From positions 46,158,967 to 46,222,966 of the forward strand of contig NC_064437.1 of the NCBI RefSeq assembly GCF_023343835.1: a stretch of DNA of 64,000 bases. The letters run 5' to 3'. The DNA comes from Lagopus muta (lineage: Eukaryota > Chordata > Aves > Galliformes > Phasianidae). Positions 51,301 through 62,050 of the stretch are shown piece after piece. The notes beneath the pieces were generated by a model. The model was not told where the DNA came from. It made no database searches and saw nothing but the letters and a program-made list of their open reading frames with translations. Position 1 is the stretch's first letter. Each line of letters begins with the position of its first letter. A program made the translations under genes and the position numbers.

Positions 51301-54300
51301 ACCCTTACTGCTGCCTCTGGCTTGCACAAGAAAGTGTTCAGGGATCTGCTTCACAAAGCAGAGGGAATTTCTCTTTGAAATGCCACTTGTCCCATCCCTC
51401 TAGAAGGATTCTTTTCCCCTCCTCTCCCATACCGTTCAGAAGAGCTGCTGGGTGGCACATCCTTTCTTCCCGCAGCCTGTACAAGCAGCTCCTGTCAGCA
51501 GCACTCGCTGAGGCTGCCGGCCGCCCAGGAGAGGGCACCTTCTGGACATAGGGAGCAAGTAGTGAGTCTGAGGGCAGTTTGACCTTCAGGGTGGGCAGTG
51601 AGCCTGGCTGGTGGCATGAGCTCCCAGCCTGGCCTAGTGCCTCGAGGACTCGGTGCTGCCCTCCCTGAGAGCGAGATGTGCAGGCTGCAGGGTGTTGTTG
51701 TTCAAGGTCTGCATAGCACTGTGCTGGCAGTCACACGCTAACTGGCAGGCTGATGCTGCTCTCTGTCCCCTGGCTCCGGCAGACTGCACCCTGCTGACAA
51801 GGTCCCATCCTTTCTGAACGGCATGCTGTCAGCCTCCTCACTCTGCAGATTCCTCTTCTGCCTTTCTCCTCTCCAGTAAATGCAGTGGGGATAGGAGTTG
51901 TCATTATGAAGCTGTAAATTGTTGGTTTCCCTCTGCCTTTGGGAAGCAGATCTGTAAAATTCCAAGGGAAGATTTACAAACCTGTGGAAGACGGACAGCC
52001 AGGAATGCTTACATGCTATTTCAGACTCTGCAGGTCCTGGGCTTGCCACTGGTCCTGTTTTCCCAAGGAGGAATGGCGAGAGGCAGAAATCTCCTGAGTT
52101 TCAGGGCTAGCTTGCAGCTCCCACAGCAGCCCTGAAGTAACCACAGTTACTTTTGCACACGAGCCCTCTGCTGCCCTGGTAAGTTCTGACCACGGAGCAA
52201 GCCAGAATCACTGGGCTGGCACCTCTGCTTGCCACAAAATGAATGGGTTGCCTGCTGGCATTGCTCAACCTACACAGGACGGCATACATCCCAGCAGCCT
52301 ACTCTGAGCTAAAGGTGCTTGAGGGGGCAGCAGGAGGCTGCCTGCCTGGGAATGCCAAGTGGTTCTCTGCAGGTTCCAGCAGGGCCCAAGGGCTCGCAGA
52401 AGGCTCATGAGCCTCTCGTATGGGTGGTCACCAGCCCAGAGCCAGCTGGCTTCAGTGAGCATGGAGGAGTACTATGGGATGTAAAGAATGCTCTCAGAAC
52501 CTCCAGACAACATTTAACCCCTTCGTTGTTCCATAACTGAGAGACATACTCAGTAAGTGTGTTCTTATGCAGAACACAAAGCACTTGGCTGTGGAGCAGC
52601 AGCTGTCCTTTTGAGTAATACCAGTGAGATACCTTTGGTCACCCTCCCTACAGCCCTAACACTAACCCTCTGCATTAGCTGCTGTCGCAGTAGGCAGCAC
52701 TGGAAAACACGTCTGCTATCTCTTCTTAGTTAACAGCTGCACTTTGACGGAGTATCAGGAAGCAATATTTGTACTGTAACAGCAGAAATGTAGTTCTTCA
52801 GCATTGCAGACCCACATGTTCTCATTCCTAGTTTATATTAACAAGAAGAGAGATAAAAGGCTAAGATGACAGAAGTTGATGGCTGTGGCAGCTGGGATGA
52901 GCGAATCCCTATTTTAAGCATGCAGACAAAATTTGGGGTCAAGCTGGAGAGGCTACAGAGGGATAAAGTGCCAGTGAACATACAAACAACTCAGAGCATA
53001 GGGCCCCTCTTTCTGTCTTCTTAACACTTCTCAGTCCTGCTGAGGCTGACCTACAGGCAGTACTGCTCTTGCCTCTTGACATGGGTGGGCAGGGCTAAGC
53101 CTGGTCACATGCTGATTATGCAGAGCCTTCGGTTCAGACCAGCCAGCCATGCCGAGGGATGTCCTCAGGGCTTCAGCTCTCTTCTGCCCCTTGAGGGAAT
53201 GACAGTAGCGTAGCAATCCTCTCACATCTCCTTCCATGGCAGTGAGGGCGGAGAAGCTTGTAGAATTCCACGCAGACTCCCAAAGCATTTTGTCTGAGTC
53301 CAGTTGCTTGAGCTGCAAGGCCGTAAGGTGTGGGAGAAGGTGCCTGGCAGTGCATTACATCTCTGCAGGAATCTGTCTCACTTCTTTCACTGAATCTTCT
53401 GTCAAACAACTCTGCACAGATTTGTTTCTCACGTAACTGCAAGATCTGAAGAAAATATATAGAAGCATTTATAAATCTAGCATATTTCATCCTGATTTAC
53501 TCTTATGCAGTGTTTTTGTCTGGCTATTTTTGCATGTGCAAACTAAGTGCATTATGAGTGCCAAGCTGTCCTATAAGAAGGTTGTCACACTGCTGATCTA
53601 CATGAGAGATCTGTGTTTTTGAGCTCAGTGGACACTTGGTTTGCTTGCTAGCCCCAGCAGGAACCCTAGACTGTGTTGGGGGTTTCAGTGAGAAGTTCAA
53701 CACGTCATGGAACAGAAGAAAGAGTAAATGCATGATGTGTAATGGCCACAAGAGGCCAGACTGGGTGCTAGTCTGACACTAGAGCCTCAAACTCCATTTT
53801 CAGATATGGCAATGCATATCCTGCACAACTCCTGTTAAGGCTAAAGATTTACTCCAAGTTTACACTTGTGTAACAGGACACCATGTGGCCTGATACAGAT
53901 ATCCAGAAATATTTTGGCCAAAGCCACTCGAGCAGGAATTCTTGATGGCAGGAAGTGCCAGAGGGCCCCCAACTCCTCCCATTCTCAGCATCCCCAAGGA
54001 CGGCATCCGCAGGGACTCTGTGTGCATGTCATGGGTCACACCACAGAAGCACAGTTGTGGGTACAGCTGGGAATCCTGACACACAGCCATGTATAGGGAG
54101 AGTCTGGAATAAGCTCCCGTTCCTTCTCTGAAACACAAGCAACTTAGGAAACAGGGCATGAGAGATCAAGAGCAAGGTACTCCAGAGTTTTAAATTTGCA
54201 GTGAAGGACTCAGACTAGGTTGGTGTTCAGGTCCAGCCTATGCTGGAGCAGGGAATACAGAAACAGAAGGGCATAGGCAACGTGGTCTTCCTTCAACTTG

Positions 54301-57032
54301 GCAGCACAGTTGTCTTTAGGCCTTATTTTATTCTTTCAGAGAGAGAGCAATAGAAGCGCCAGCAGGAGATGAGCAACTGAACTAAATGGCTACTATTCTT
54401 CCTTTCATCCCTATTCTTTCTCTCTTTTTTTTTTTTTTCCAGATCCGAAAGCGAAGCAAAGCATGCCGTGGAGGCCTGTGGGAAAATGATGTGCTGGTAT
54501 CTATCAATGGGAAGTCATGTGCTGGCCTCTCCCATGCTTCTGCCATGCAGATCATCGACTCCTCCAATGGCATGCTCAATATCCGAGTGAAAAGGTAAGC
54601 TGTTTCCAAACACCAGGACTGTGACAGTACAGGCAGGCATGGATTTGACTATATATTGGATAACCGAGCCACCAGAAAGTTGCACAAAGGTTACCTGGAT
54701 ATTTACTACAGCAGGCCACTGTATTCCAATATGATATGAACTGACTTCTACAAAGAAGTGGGTAGGGGAGTTCTTTTTCTGGGAAGAAGTATCTCTGCTG
54801 AGCTCTCCAGCAGAATGTTAGAAACAAGGATCAAATTTTAGGCACACAAATGATCCCAGTAACTTTGCTGTTTCTACCTGTGTGAAAGCAAACCCAGTGC
54901 TTCAGAGCATGTTAGATGAGGGCCAAGCTGTAAATCAATCAGGTAAAGACGAAGGCAGCAAAGCTGTGTGAGGACCTAACTAGTTCACACTACCACCGAA
55001 ACAGAAGCTGCCCTCAGAAAATAAGACCCTGGTGAAGGGATCTGGGAGATGTAATTCTCTGTAGCCCTCAAAAGACAGAGCACTGTGAGCAAAGGGAAGG
55101 GAGAGCCACCCTGCTTACTGGCATCTGTACACTGGGGCCCAAGGAGAGCAGTGCTCAGAGAAGGAAGGAAAGCAGGAGCATGTAGGCTACTTCCCTTGGC
55201 TACAGGGAAAGTGCTGGTGCCTTCTGATGTGCTCATTCTGTCAGCCAACTGTGATGAATTGGGATGAGTGAGCCCTGAACAGGGTGGCCAGAATAGCGCC
55301 TGGTCCCTAGCCAAGGCCTTATCTCACCCCTTTGGAGCCCATCTGCAGCCAACAGGTGCCTAGGCAAATTCTTTGGGCCAAAATGAGCACACTTTGAATT
55401 AGCAAAGTGACAGGCTTCTCACAGGATGCATGGATCAGCCCTCTGGGAGCCAATATTGGATGGATTGAGAATAACGTAACCAGTGAGTAAAGTTGGCTGT
55501 ATTTTGGTGTAGCAGAGAACTCATCAAATATTGCTTTCTCAACACATCTTTATTAACACTTCATATCTATATTCCCAGGGACAACACCAATCAGTTGCTT
55601 TCAGAGAGGACGGGTAGCTGGAAGACTGCAGTATGCAAGGTCATATATGCATTTCTGCTGGGGAGTGTTTGTAAAGAGACAGGAGGAAGAGGCCTGAATG
55701 GATAGTGCAGAACAACAGAAAATAGCTTATAAGCAGCAATGATTTTCAGTTATCTGTTTATGTATTTAAAGAAAAGAAAGAACATTTCTGTTTTGCCTGA
55801 GGAGCTTTGCATTTTCTCCCCAGTAGGAATTCATACTATAAATATTATTAAAATAAATAAACTGTCAGGAGAATTGCCCACAGTTAGCTTCCACCAAGGT
55901 TTGACATGAATATAAATTTTTCACTGTTCAGAGGCTGGATAACAAACAATTGATATCATGAACCCACAGCTTTACAGAGGCAATGTTGTCTGCCTAGCTT
56001 CCCAGTAAGCATGCTCAGAAGGCTCCTTTATAATTCTAATGAATCCTCATGACACTGGCAAGGGGAAGAAGTTCCCCAGCCCAGCTGTGTGGTTCAGAAT
56101 CAAACTGATTTTGAGCGTTTAAGACTTGGTTTCCAAAGAGGTCATGAAGCAGAAACTCGGGATGAAAGCACACAGCTGACGTCAGAGATGAGTCTGCCCT
56201 TAGTGTCTGTACTGTGTGCACTGTAGATATCTGTCCCACAGAAAAGACACCTGAAACACCAGCTCAGTCTCTGTCCTTCCCTGTCCAGCGGGCTCCCTCC
56301 TCACATGCAGTTTCCTTCCAGCTCCCCTCACCAACCAGACCTCACTCACTGCTTTTCCTTCTCCCCGCAGGACAGTTGGCGGGGACCAGACTGGCCCGCG
56401 GATTCAGCGCTCCCCTTCCCCAGGGCAGCGAGTGCTCTCCCCACCATCCGCACTCAGCCCCACGGCACAGCTCCTGAGCTCGGCTCCGGCAGGAGCCCCA
56501 GCCACCACACAGCCCTCACAGCCCCGTAAGCCACAGAGGCACCTGGACAGCCTCACCTCCCCACCGGATAGCGAGGCCTACTATGGTGAGACTGACAGTG
56601 ATGCAGACAACGTGGCCCAGGAGAAGCACCGCCGGGCCCGCAAGAAGTCCCCACGCTCCCCGCCAGACGGCACCAACAGCAAGGCAGATCTGCCCCAGGA
56701 CGAGGTGTCCCTGTCTGAGCAGAGCGGCTATGAGAGCTTGCCAGAGGCTGCCATGCAGAAGGAAGCCAAGGAGGCCAGCTACAGTGGGGTGGCCAAGAGG
56801 GAGGTTGCCTGTCCACCCGGCAGCCGTGCAGACACCCCTTTCTCAGAGAGCGAGGGACAGTTGCGGCCGTCCTCAACAGAGGGTCGTGAGCCTTCTCCAG
56901 AGGCGATGCTCCTACCCCATGCCACCAAGGCTATCCGAGCAGAGCGCCATCTCATCCCCATGGTGGGGCCAGTGGAGTACCCAGTTGATGAAGATCTAAC
57001 CACCACATATGCAGAGAAAGCCAAGCAGGCTA
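42204..57032 (+). CDS. SYNPO2L: SYNPO2L (CHAP), synaptopodin 2-like, N-terminal part (exons 1-3)
   Basis: SYNPO2L is a Z-disc and actin-associated protein of heart and skeletal muscle that binds alpha-actinin. Exons 42204-42308 (35 codons, phase 0), 54443-54594 (152 bp) and 56371-57032 (662 bp) encode the first 306 residues of the long, PDZ-containing form. The PDZ domain (residues about 6-86) has its binding loop as GGAPWGFRLQGG and is cut by the 12-kb intron 1 at LQVSK|IRKRS; LSHASAMQIID is the helix region. Exon 3 carries family blocks SPPDSEAYYGETDSDAD and RHLIPMVGPVEY...DLTTTYAEKAKQA. These match SYNPO2L better than SYNPO2, and the SEC24C neighbour agrees. The last exon in mammals, holding most of the protein (human KLQRAESLQEKS onward), was not found before base 64000. 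The start codon gives MGAEEE, as in mammals. Confidence 0.94.
44176..44232 (+). repeat. Three tandem copies of a 19-bp unit
   Basis: The units TTTGTTAGAGCTGTATTGC, TTTGTTAGAGCTCCATTGG and TTTGCTGGAGCTGGGTTTC are each 19 bases with progressive divergence, in SYNPO2L intron 1. Confidence 0.75.
47045..47230 (+). repeat. CR1 LINE 3' fragment
   Basis: GAACAGGCTGCCCAGAGGGC, TGTGGGTGCCCCAGCC and the later GTCCCTTCCGACACAAAGCA with GTGATTCTGTG match the CR1 tail. The middle part is GC-rich and diverged. Confidence 0.8.
49455..49500 (-). repeat. tRNA-like SINE head (MIR/CORE-SINE type), degenerate
   Basis: On the minus strand, GGACAGATACCGCGGTGGTT, AAAGCACTAGACTGGCATTC and AGGAGACCTGGGT resemble the tRNA-derived head of amniote MIR elements, with an A-box-like GGTGGTTAAAGC. 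The B box (GGTTCAAATCC type) is broken, so it is not a working tRNA gene. Confidence 0.55.
50858..51095 (-). repeat. CR1 LINE 3' end (minus orientation)
   Basis: ATCACAGAATAATGGAATTA, TTTGGGTTGGAAAGGAACCT, then CATCCAACCTGTCCTCGAAC and AAGAATTTCTTCCTGAGATT are the reverse complement of a CR1 3' region. Confidence 0.92.
54443..54594 (+). CDS. SYNPO2L: SYNPO2L coding exon 2 (PDZ second half)
   Basis: A long polypyrimidine tract precedes CCAG|ATCCGA; the donor is GAAAAG|GTAAGC. It encodes IRKRSKACRGGLWENDVLVS, INGKSCAGLSHASAMQIIDS and the end of the PDZ fold. Confidence 0.95.
54595..56370 (+). other. SYNPO2L: SYNPO2L intron 2
   Basis: This is a 1.8-kb phase-2 intron. No repeat family or internal gene is recognised in it. 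Confidence 0.85.
56371..57032 (+). CDS. SYNPO2L: SYNPO2L coding exon 3
   Basis: The acceptor is CTCCCCGCAG|GACAGT and the donor GCTA|GTAAGT. It encodes residues 86-306, a Ser/Pro-rich disordered stretch. Stepping over the donor gives only a short chance tail to a stop at 57082. Confidence 0.95.
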
Positions 57033-58969
57033 GTAAGTGCTTTGTGCCTTGCCATTCATCCTTGCCCTCTTCCTATGCTTGATCTCCTTCTAAAATCCTC
57101 ATTCCTGCGAATGTCAAGTGGGTTAGCTCCCCTAACTTGTGAAGAAACCAAGTCAGCCCTGCAGAGATGGGAGCTTCCCATTGCACATTTGCCACTGGGG
57201 TCTGGATCACCAAGGATGTCCCAAGCACTAGATGAGAAAAAGGGCCTAGGGTCCAGGAGTCACTTCTAGGAGCTCCAGCCATACAATCAGCGATGTAGCA
57301 GCTAGGGTAGGATCAATCCACTTGAAGTATTGGCAGCAAATATAGGTGGGAGCTGGTAAATCAGTTAATCTGGCAGCTCCTTGTAGGGTGGGTATCTCTT
57401 GAGACCTTTCCAGGTAGAATAAAACACTGAAAAATTTAGAGTTTTTCTTGGGTGATGGACCAGAAAGTGACCTCAGTTGAGAATACCTTTCCTGGTTTCT
57501 GCTATATATGCATTTCAAACTCAAACATGATGACAGGGTAAGATGTTATTTGATTTCACAGTGGTGATCTAGCCAATAATATCAAATAAAAGGTAATAAT
57601 ATATATTTTTTTCATATGAGTATATCAGTCAAATGATTAACTTCTCTGAGCCTAGAAATTAAGCAGGTTTCAAAAAACTGACTTAATTGTGGAAGACTGG
57701 GAAACTGAGACATAGAAAAGTTATTAGACCGAATCAGAGATAAAACACACACTAGACATCTTTTCCCCAGACCAGATAATATTTCAAAGCTATTGTTACA
57801 CCACTCTTCCCTCTTTTTCTTGGTCCTTTAGAGGTAATTGTCAAATCGAGGCTGTATCTGCTCTACTCTGTGTTGAGGACAGACTCAGTTGAGTGCTTTA
57901 TGTCAGGCCCTGCTTGGCAGTACAACTGACTTGATGCCTTGTAGTAGTTCTTCCTAGTCTATAACATTCACTTTCCCTAGAAGAGCAAAGAAATCAGCAG
58001 TTTCAGACTCTCTGACGATGAAGCTATTTTTTCCCCATTTGAATAATGTACAAGCATGAGGTGAATGGTGAGAAAGGCATGTTCAGCTGCTCCCTGCCAT
58101 CTGATAGTCCTAGCAGTGGATGAGCAAATGCTTTACATCAAGGCTTATTTCCATGGATAGTATCAGCACACAAGGCTCCCAGGAAAGCCAGGTATTTAAT
58201 GCAGAACATTTCTGATGGCAAAATAATACCCCATGGCAGAAGGTGATGCAACTGCACTGCCAGCGAGAGGTAGGGCTCCTAGAAATATTAGAGGCTGAGA
58301 TGGTATTTTATTCTCGTATTACTCTTTCCACCCCTCATCCCCTTTCTGGATCATCTTTGGCTACGAGTGTCCTTATGTAAGAGTTGTTCTGCCATGGATT
58401 GCAATTCACAAGGCCAGCTTGGGTTTTTCTTGAGTTAGGAATCTTGGCAGTAAATGTGAGGGTAAAACTCTGTCTTGATTATGCTGGATTACAGTAGCCA
58501 TTAAAAAAAAAAATTGTGGGACTGCACAGAGGCACTGATTCCTGCAAAGGGGCTGCTTGTAGAGATGCCATATCCATTGGAGGTACCACAGCCATTGCCA
58601 GAAAGATGCAGCCTTGCAAGGATATTTGTACATGAATTGGCTTAGCTCCTACGCTTGCTCCAGGCTCTTATGGAGCCAGAGCCAGAGCCAGATGAGTTTA
58701 AAGCTCTGTTTCTCTGCTGTCTCTTAGCAGTACACAAAGCACAGTAACCTACGCTGGGACAAGGGGACTTCCAGCTTCTGCCAAACCAGAACACAAAATC
58801 AAGCTCATGGCTTAGAAGCTAAACAACTTTTTAAAAACAGAGTTATGAAGAGTAGCTGACTTAGATGATCAATCACAGGAGCCTAGAGCTTGATATAGAC
58901 ACAGGAGACATTTAAAGACCATTCTGACTACCTAATCAGATGTTTGCCTTTTGGTGCACACCCTCCTCG

Positions 58970-59107
58970 CTTTGGCCTGACCATCCAGGCTGGATGTGGC
59001 TCTGAGCAGCCTGTTCTAGTAGTTGGTGACCCTGCCCATGGCAGGGGGGTTGAAATTATGTGATCTTTATGGTCCTTTTCAACCCAGGCCATTCTATGAT
59101 TCTATGA
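58970..59107 (+). repeat. CR1 LINE 3' terminus with terminal microsatellite
   Basis: GGCTGGATGTGGCTCTGAGC, AGCCTGTTCTAGTAGTTGGT, CCTGCCCATGGCAGGGGGGT and ATGATCTTTATGG-like sequence end in CATTCTATGATTCTATGAC, the standard CR1 3' repeat. Confidence 0.95.
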
Positions 59108-59800
59108 CCTTCACTTTTGTTATGGCTTCCACCACTACGCTGTAAGAATAACTTTTTTTTTTTTTTTGAACTGTCAACCAACTGGTTCCTCACCTTTTTT
59201 TTCTAGAATGTACTCATACAGCTTTCTCATGCTTGCTGTGATGTTTTCTCCAATTTGGTTTTTTTTTCTCTTTCTATTTGTATTCATTCTTTTTAACTTT
59301 CACTGTCATTCTTAAGCTGCATTTTCCCTTTCTTATCTCTTCCTGTACCTCAGGCAAGCAGCACTGCAGATTTCTGATCTGGACTGATTGCATACTCAAG
59401 AACATTAGTGAAACTATAAAATGCTTCCCATATTCCCCTCATTCTCTTTCCCATCCTTATCATGAAAGATTACCAGTCTTTATTCTGTGGTTGTTACCGG
59501 TTCATTTTCTGTTAATTTTCACATTTTTTCAGCACACACTCTTTTTTGCATCAAATTTACCAACTTTTGACAACCACAGTTTATTTCCCTGCTGAGTTGT
59601 TATAAATCATCTGGCAATTGCCAGAGGTGACACTGCTGTCTGATGCCTGCTTTGAACAGCAGTAACACAAAACAAATGTAGCTCACTTACTCACTGCAGC
59701 CAACAGTTTGACCCCAGGAGCAGAACATAGCGTAGTGGCAATTAGAAATGGCCTGAACAAGGATTTGGCAGAGGATGAGATGGAACAAAGGAAGCACACT

Positions 59801-59821
59801 GGGGGGGGGGGGGGGGGGGGG
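59801..59821. repeat. Poly(G) homopolymer, 21 bases
   Basis: An uninterrupted run of 21 G follows GAAGCACACT in SYNPO2L intron 3. Confidence 0.85.
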
Positions 59822-60008
59822 CATCAGCTACTGGTGCCATCTTAGGATACCCTGTGTATAGTCAGCTGCTGTGTTGTAGCTCTCCTTTCCCAGCAAAGGT
59901 GTAAGGGCTTAGAGTCTTTTCAGGCAACAGGTTTGAGCCTGCCTTTTTTCAAAGTTCTTGCCCTATCACAGTTTGCATATTGTGATTGACCCAGTTTTTT
60001 CCCAAAGT

Positions 60009-60029
60009 CTGGAATAAGCACCTGTATCA
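60009..60029 (+). repeat. 21-bp direct repeat, copy 1
   Basis: It begins CTGGAATAAGCACCTGTATC and is identical to 61360-61380 over 21 bases. Confidence 0.85.
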
Positions 60030-61359
60030 GCTCCCCAGAGGACACACAGCTCAGACACGCCTGCTCAAAACTCACTCAGAGTATTGCTGATGTAGACTGG
60101 TGGGGTAGAGTGGGGAGCCACATACCCTCAAAGTGTGAGGAACTTGCCCTACAGATAATAAGACTTCAATTTTCACTGCTACCCAGTGGCTACTGTGCAC
60201 CCTTACGCTTTGCTCAGGAGAGCAAGAGAACAATCAGCAAATGGAGACTCTTTGCTGTACTTCAAATGAACTACAGGAGGGCATTCGTACTTGTAAATAA
60301 CCAGTATATTGCCTAATCTGGATAAACAAAAGTGGAAATTTGTTTATTTTTCACTAAAGAAGAAATTTTCTCATTTTAAATAAATTAATCCTTGGAGAAA
60401 CTGGGTATCCTTAGGATCTCCATTTATCCTCATTGTAATGGGCCAGTCCAAATTCTGCCTGACATGATTTCTGTGCTGTTTGGATAATGCAAAAAGAAAG
60501 GAAGATATAATTAGGCTTGGGATTATTCTGTAGCCAGAGCTGCCTCTCCTCTCTAAGGTGCACTGTATTCTCACCCTCAATCTTAATTTGTCTCCCAGGT
60601 GCAATGGGCTCAGGCTTTCTCATAACAGCAGATACCAGTTGCTGTCAGAAGACAAGCATACCAGGACAGCAGTCTGGTCCTAACTTGCTATCACATAGGA
60701 ATTTATGTCAGTGCAAGAAGTGCTTCAAAATATCTCAATTTAAGCTTATCCACTGGACTATTTTTAATTCCTAGGACTCAAGAGCCTTTCCATATACGGC
60801 AGGGGAAGGGAGGGAAGAATGGGTGGGGAAATTTCCTCTTCTGCTTTATATGGGCCTGACTGCAGGAGCAGATTCATCAAAGTTGTTACATTCTGTATCA
60901 GAAAAGGAAATTGTTCTTGTTTGAAGCGGATGTACAGCAGCATCACTTGATGAGATAGGATGCTTATTTATAAGTTGCCTGTTCATTGGAGGGTCTTACA
61001 GATTACCTCTGCTAACAGCGTAGTCACATTTCTCTGCAGAGAGTGTGAGAGCAACAAGCCAGCTAGCAGCCTATTATAACGCATATGGGTCACAGGAGTT
61101 GTGAAGAAGATAAAGTATCTGAATGGAAGTTTGAACTTACTGCACCACATTTTCTACTTGGCTTTCACCTTCAACAGCTGTGACTGATAAATGCAGTTAC
61201 ATGGTTGGTAGGCTAGCTTAATCATTTTGCAACTCTCTGCAGTGTAGGAGACCCAAAAGTTTAGGTCTCTGTCCTTTCTGCTTAGAAATAGAGCAGAAAA
61301 ACATTTTACTTGGCCCAGGAGCTTAAAATTAATCACCTGAACTATTGATACATTTTTTT

Positions 61360-61380
61360 CTGGAATAAGCACCTGTATCA
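61360..61380 (+). repeat. 21-bp direct repeat, copy 2
   Basis: It is identical to 60009-60029, 1351 bp downstream, and is also preceded by a T-rich stretch. Confidence 0.85.
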
Positions 61381-61650
61381 TATACTGATCTTACAGGAAG
61401 TTCGCTCCTTGCAGTATGAAGCAACGTTGAATAGCCCTTGGCCCTGGTGCCCAGTAGGCAGCCAACCACTAGGGAAACAAGGCCAACAACCTCCATGGGT
61501 GAATCACTGATGAAGGGTCTGATCTCACTTCATCATGCACTGACCTGGGAATTGCCTTCACTAGGGAAAGCAATTTACATACACTGGTGTATGCAATCTA
61601 GTCATATGCCTTTGCTGCCTTTGCTTATGAATCTCTCAGTATTAACATTC

Positions 61651-62050
61651 TTTTTTTTTTTTTTTTTTTTTGCTTCAGATGTATTTATTAACAAAGACAG
61701 AAGTGAGAGAAATGCTGTGCATCTGGAACACTTTTTATCCAGCTTTAGGTTTGAGTATGGCATTTGAGCTTACACCTTTGGCTTATATTCTTCTACCACA
61801 AGCACAGAGGTGTTATTTTCATGGTTGATGTAATAGCTGCTTGGGCAAACAGAAATTGCCCAATAATTGCTAGGTTCCAGGATTTTCAGAGTTGAATTGG
61901 AAGAAATTATAATGCCAACAGACAACAAGAATCCCTCTTCCTATCCAATGTTGTTTCCATCAGATCTGAAGTTACATGGGACTCGCTGAAAACGTGGGGA
62001 CAAGTAGGCAAAATTACTCAGTGGCAACAGAGAAATGAGAAAAAATGACT
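61651..62050 (-). pseudogene. Possible old processed retrocopy of an unidentified mRNA
   Basis: On the minus strand the end shows AATAAA (61689-61684), 12 bases, then 21 A (61671-61651), the pattern of a reverse-transcribed polyadenylated mRNA. Upstream of a TAA at 61772-61770 one frame stays open back through at least 62050 apart from one TAG. It ends NNTSVLVVEEYKPKV and includes LEPSNYWAISVCPSS. I do not recognise the parent, and no target-site duplication was found. It could instead be chance next to a T run. Confidence 0.3.

Larger units (their letters stand above)
42309..54442 (+). other. SYNPO2L: SYNPO2L intron 1
   Basis: A 12.1-kb intron interrupts the PDZ coding sequence. It holds two CR1 fragments (47045-47230, 50858-51095), a tRNA-like SINE head (49455-49500) and a 3 x 19-bp tandem repeat (44176-44232). 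GC rises at 48.2-48.6 and 51.3-52.5 kb. No open frame in it resembles a known protein. Confidence 0.8.
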
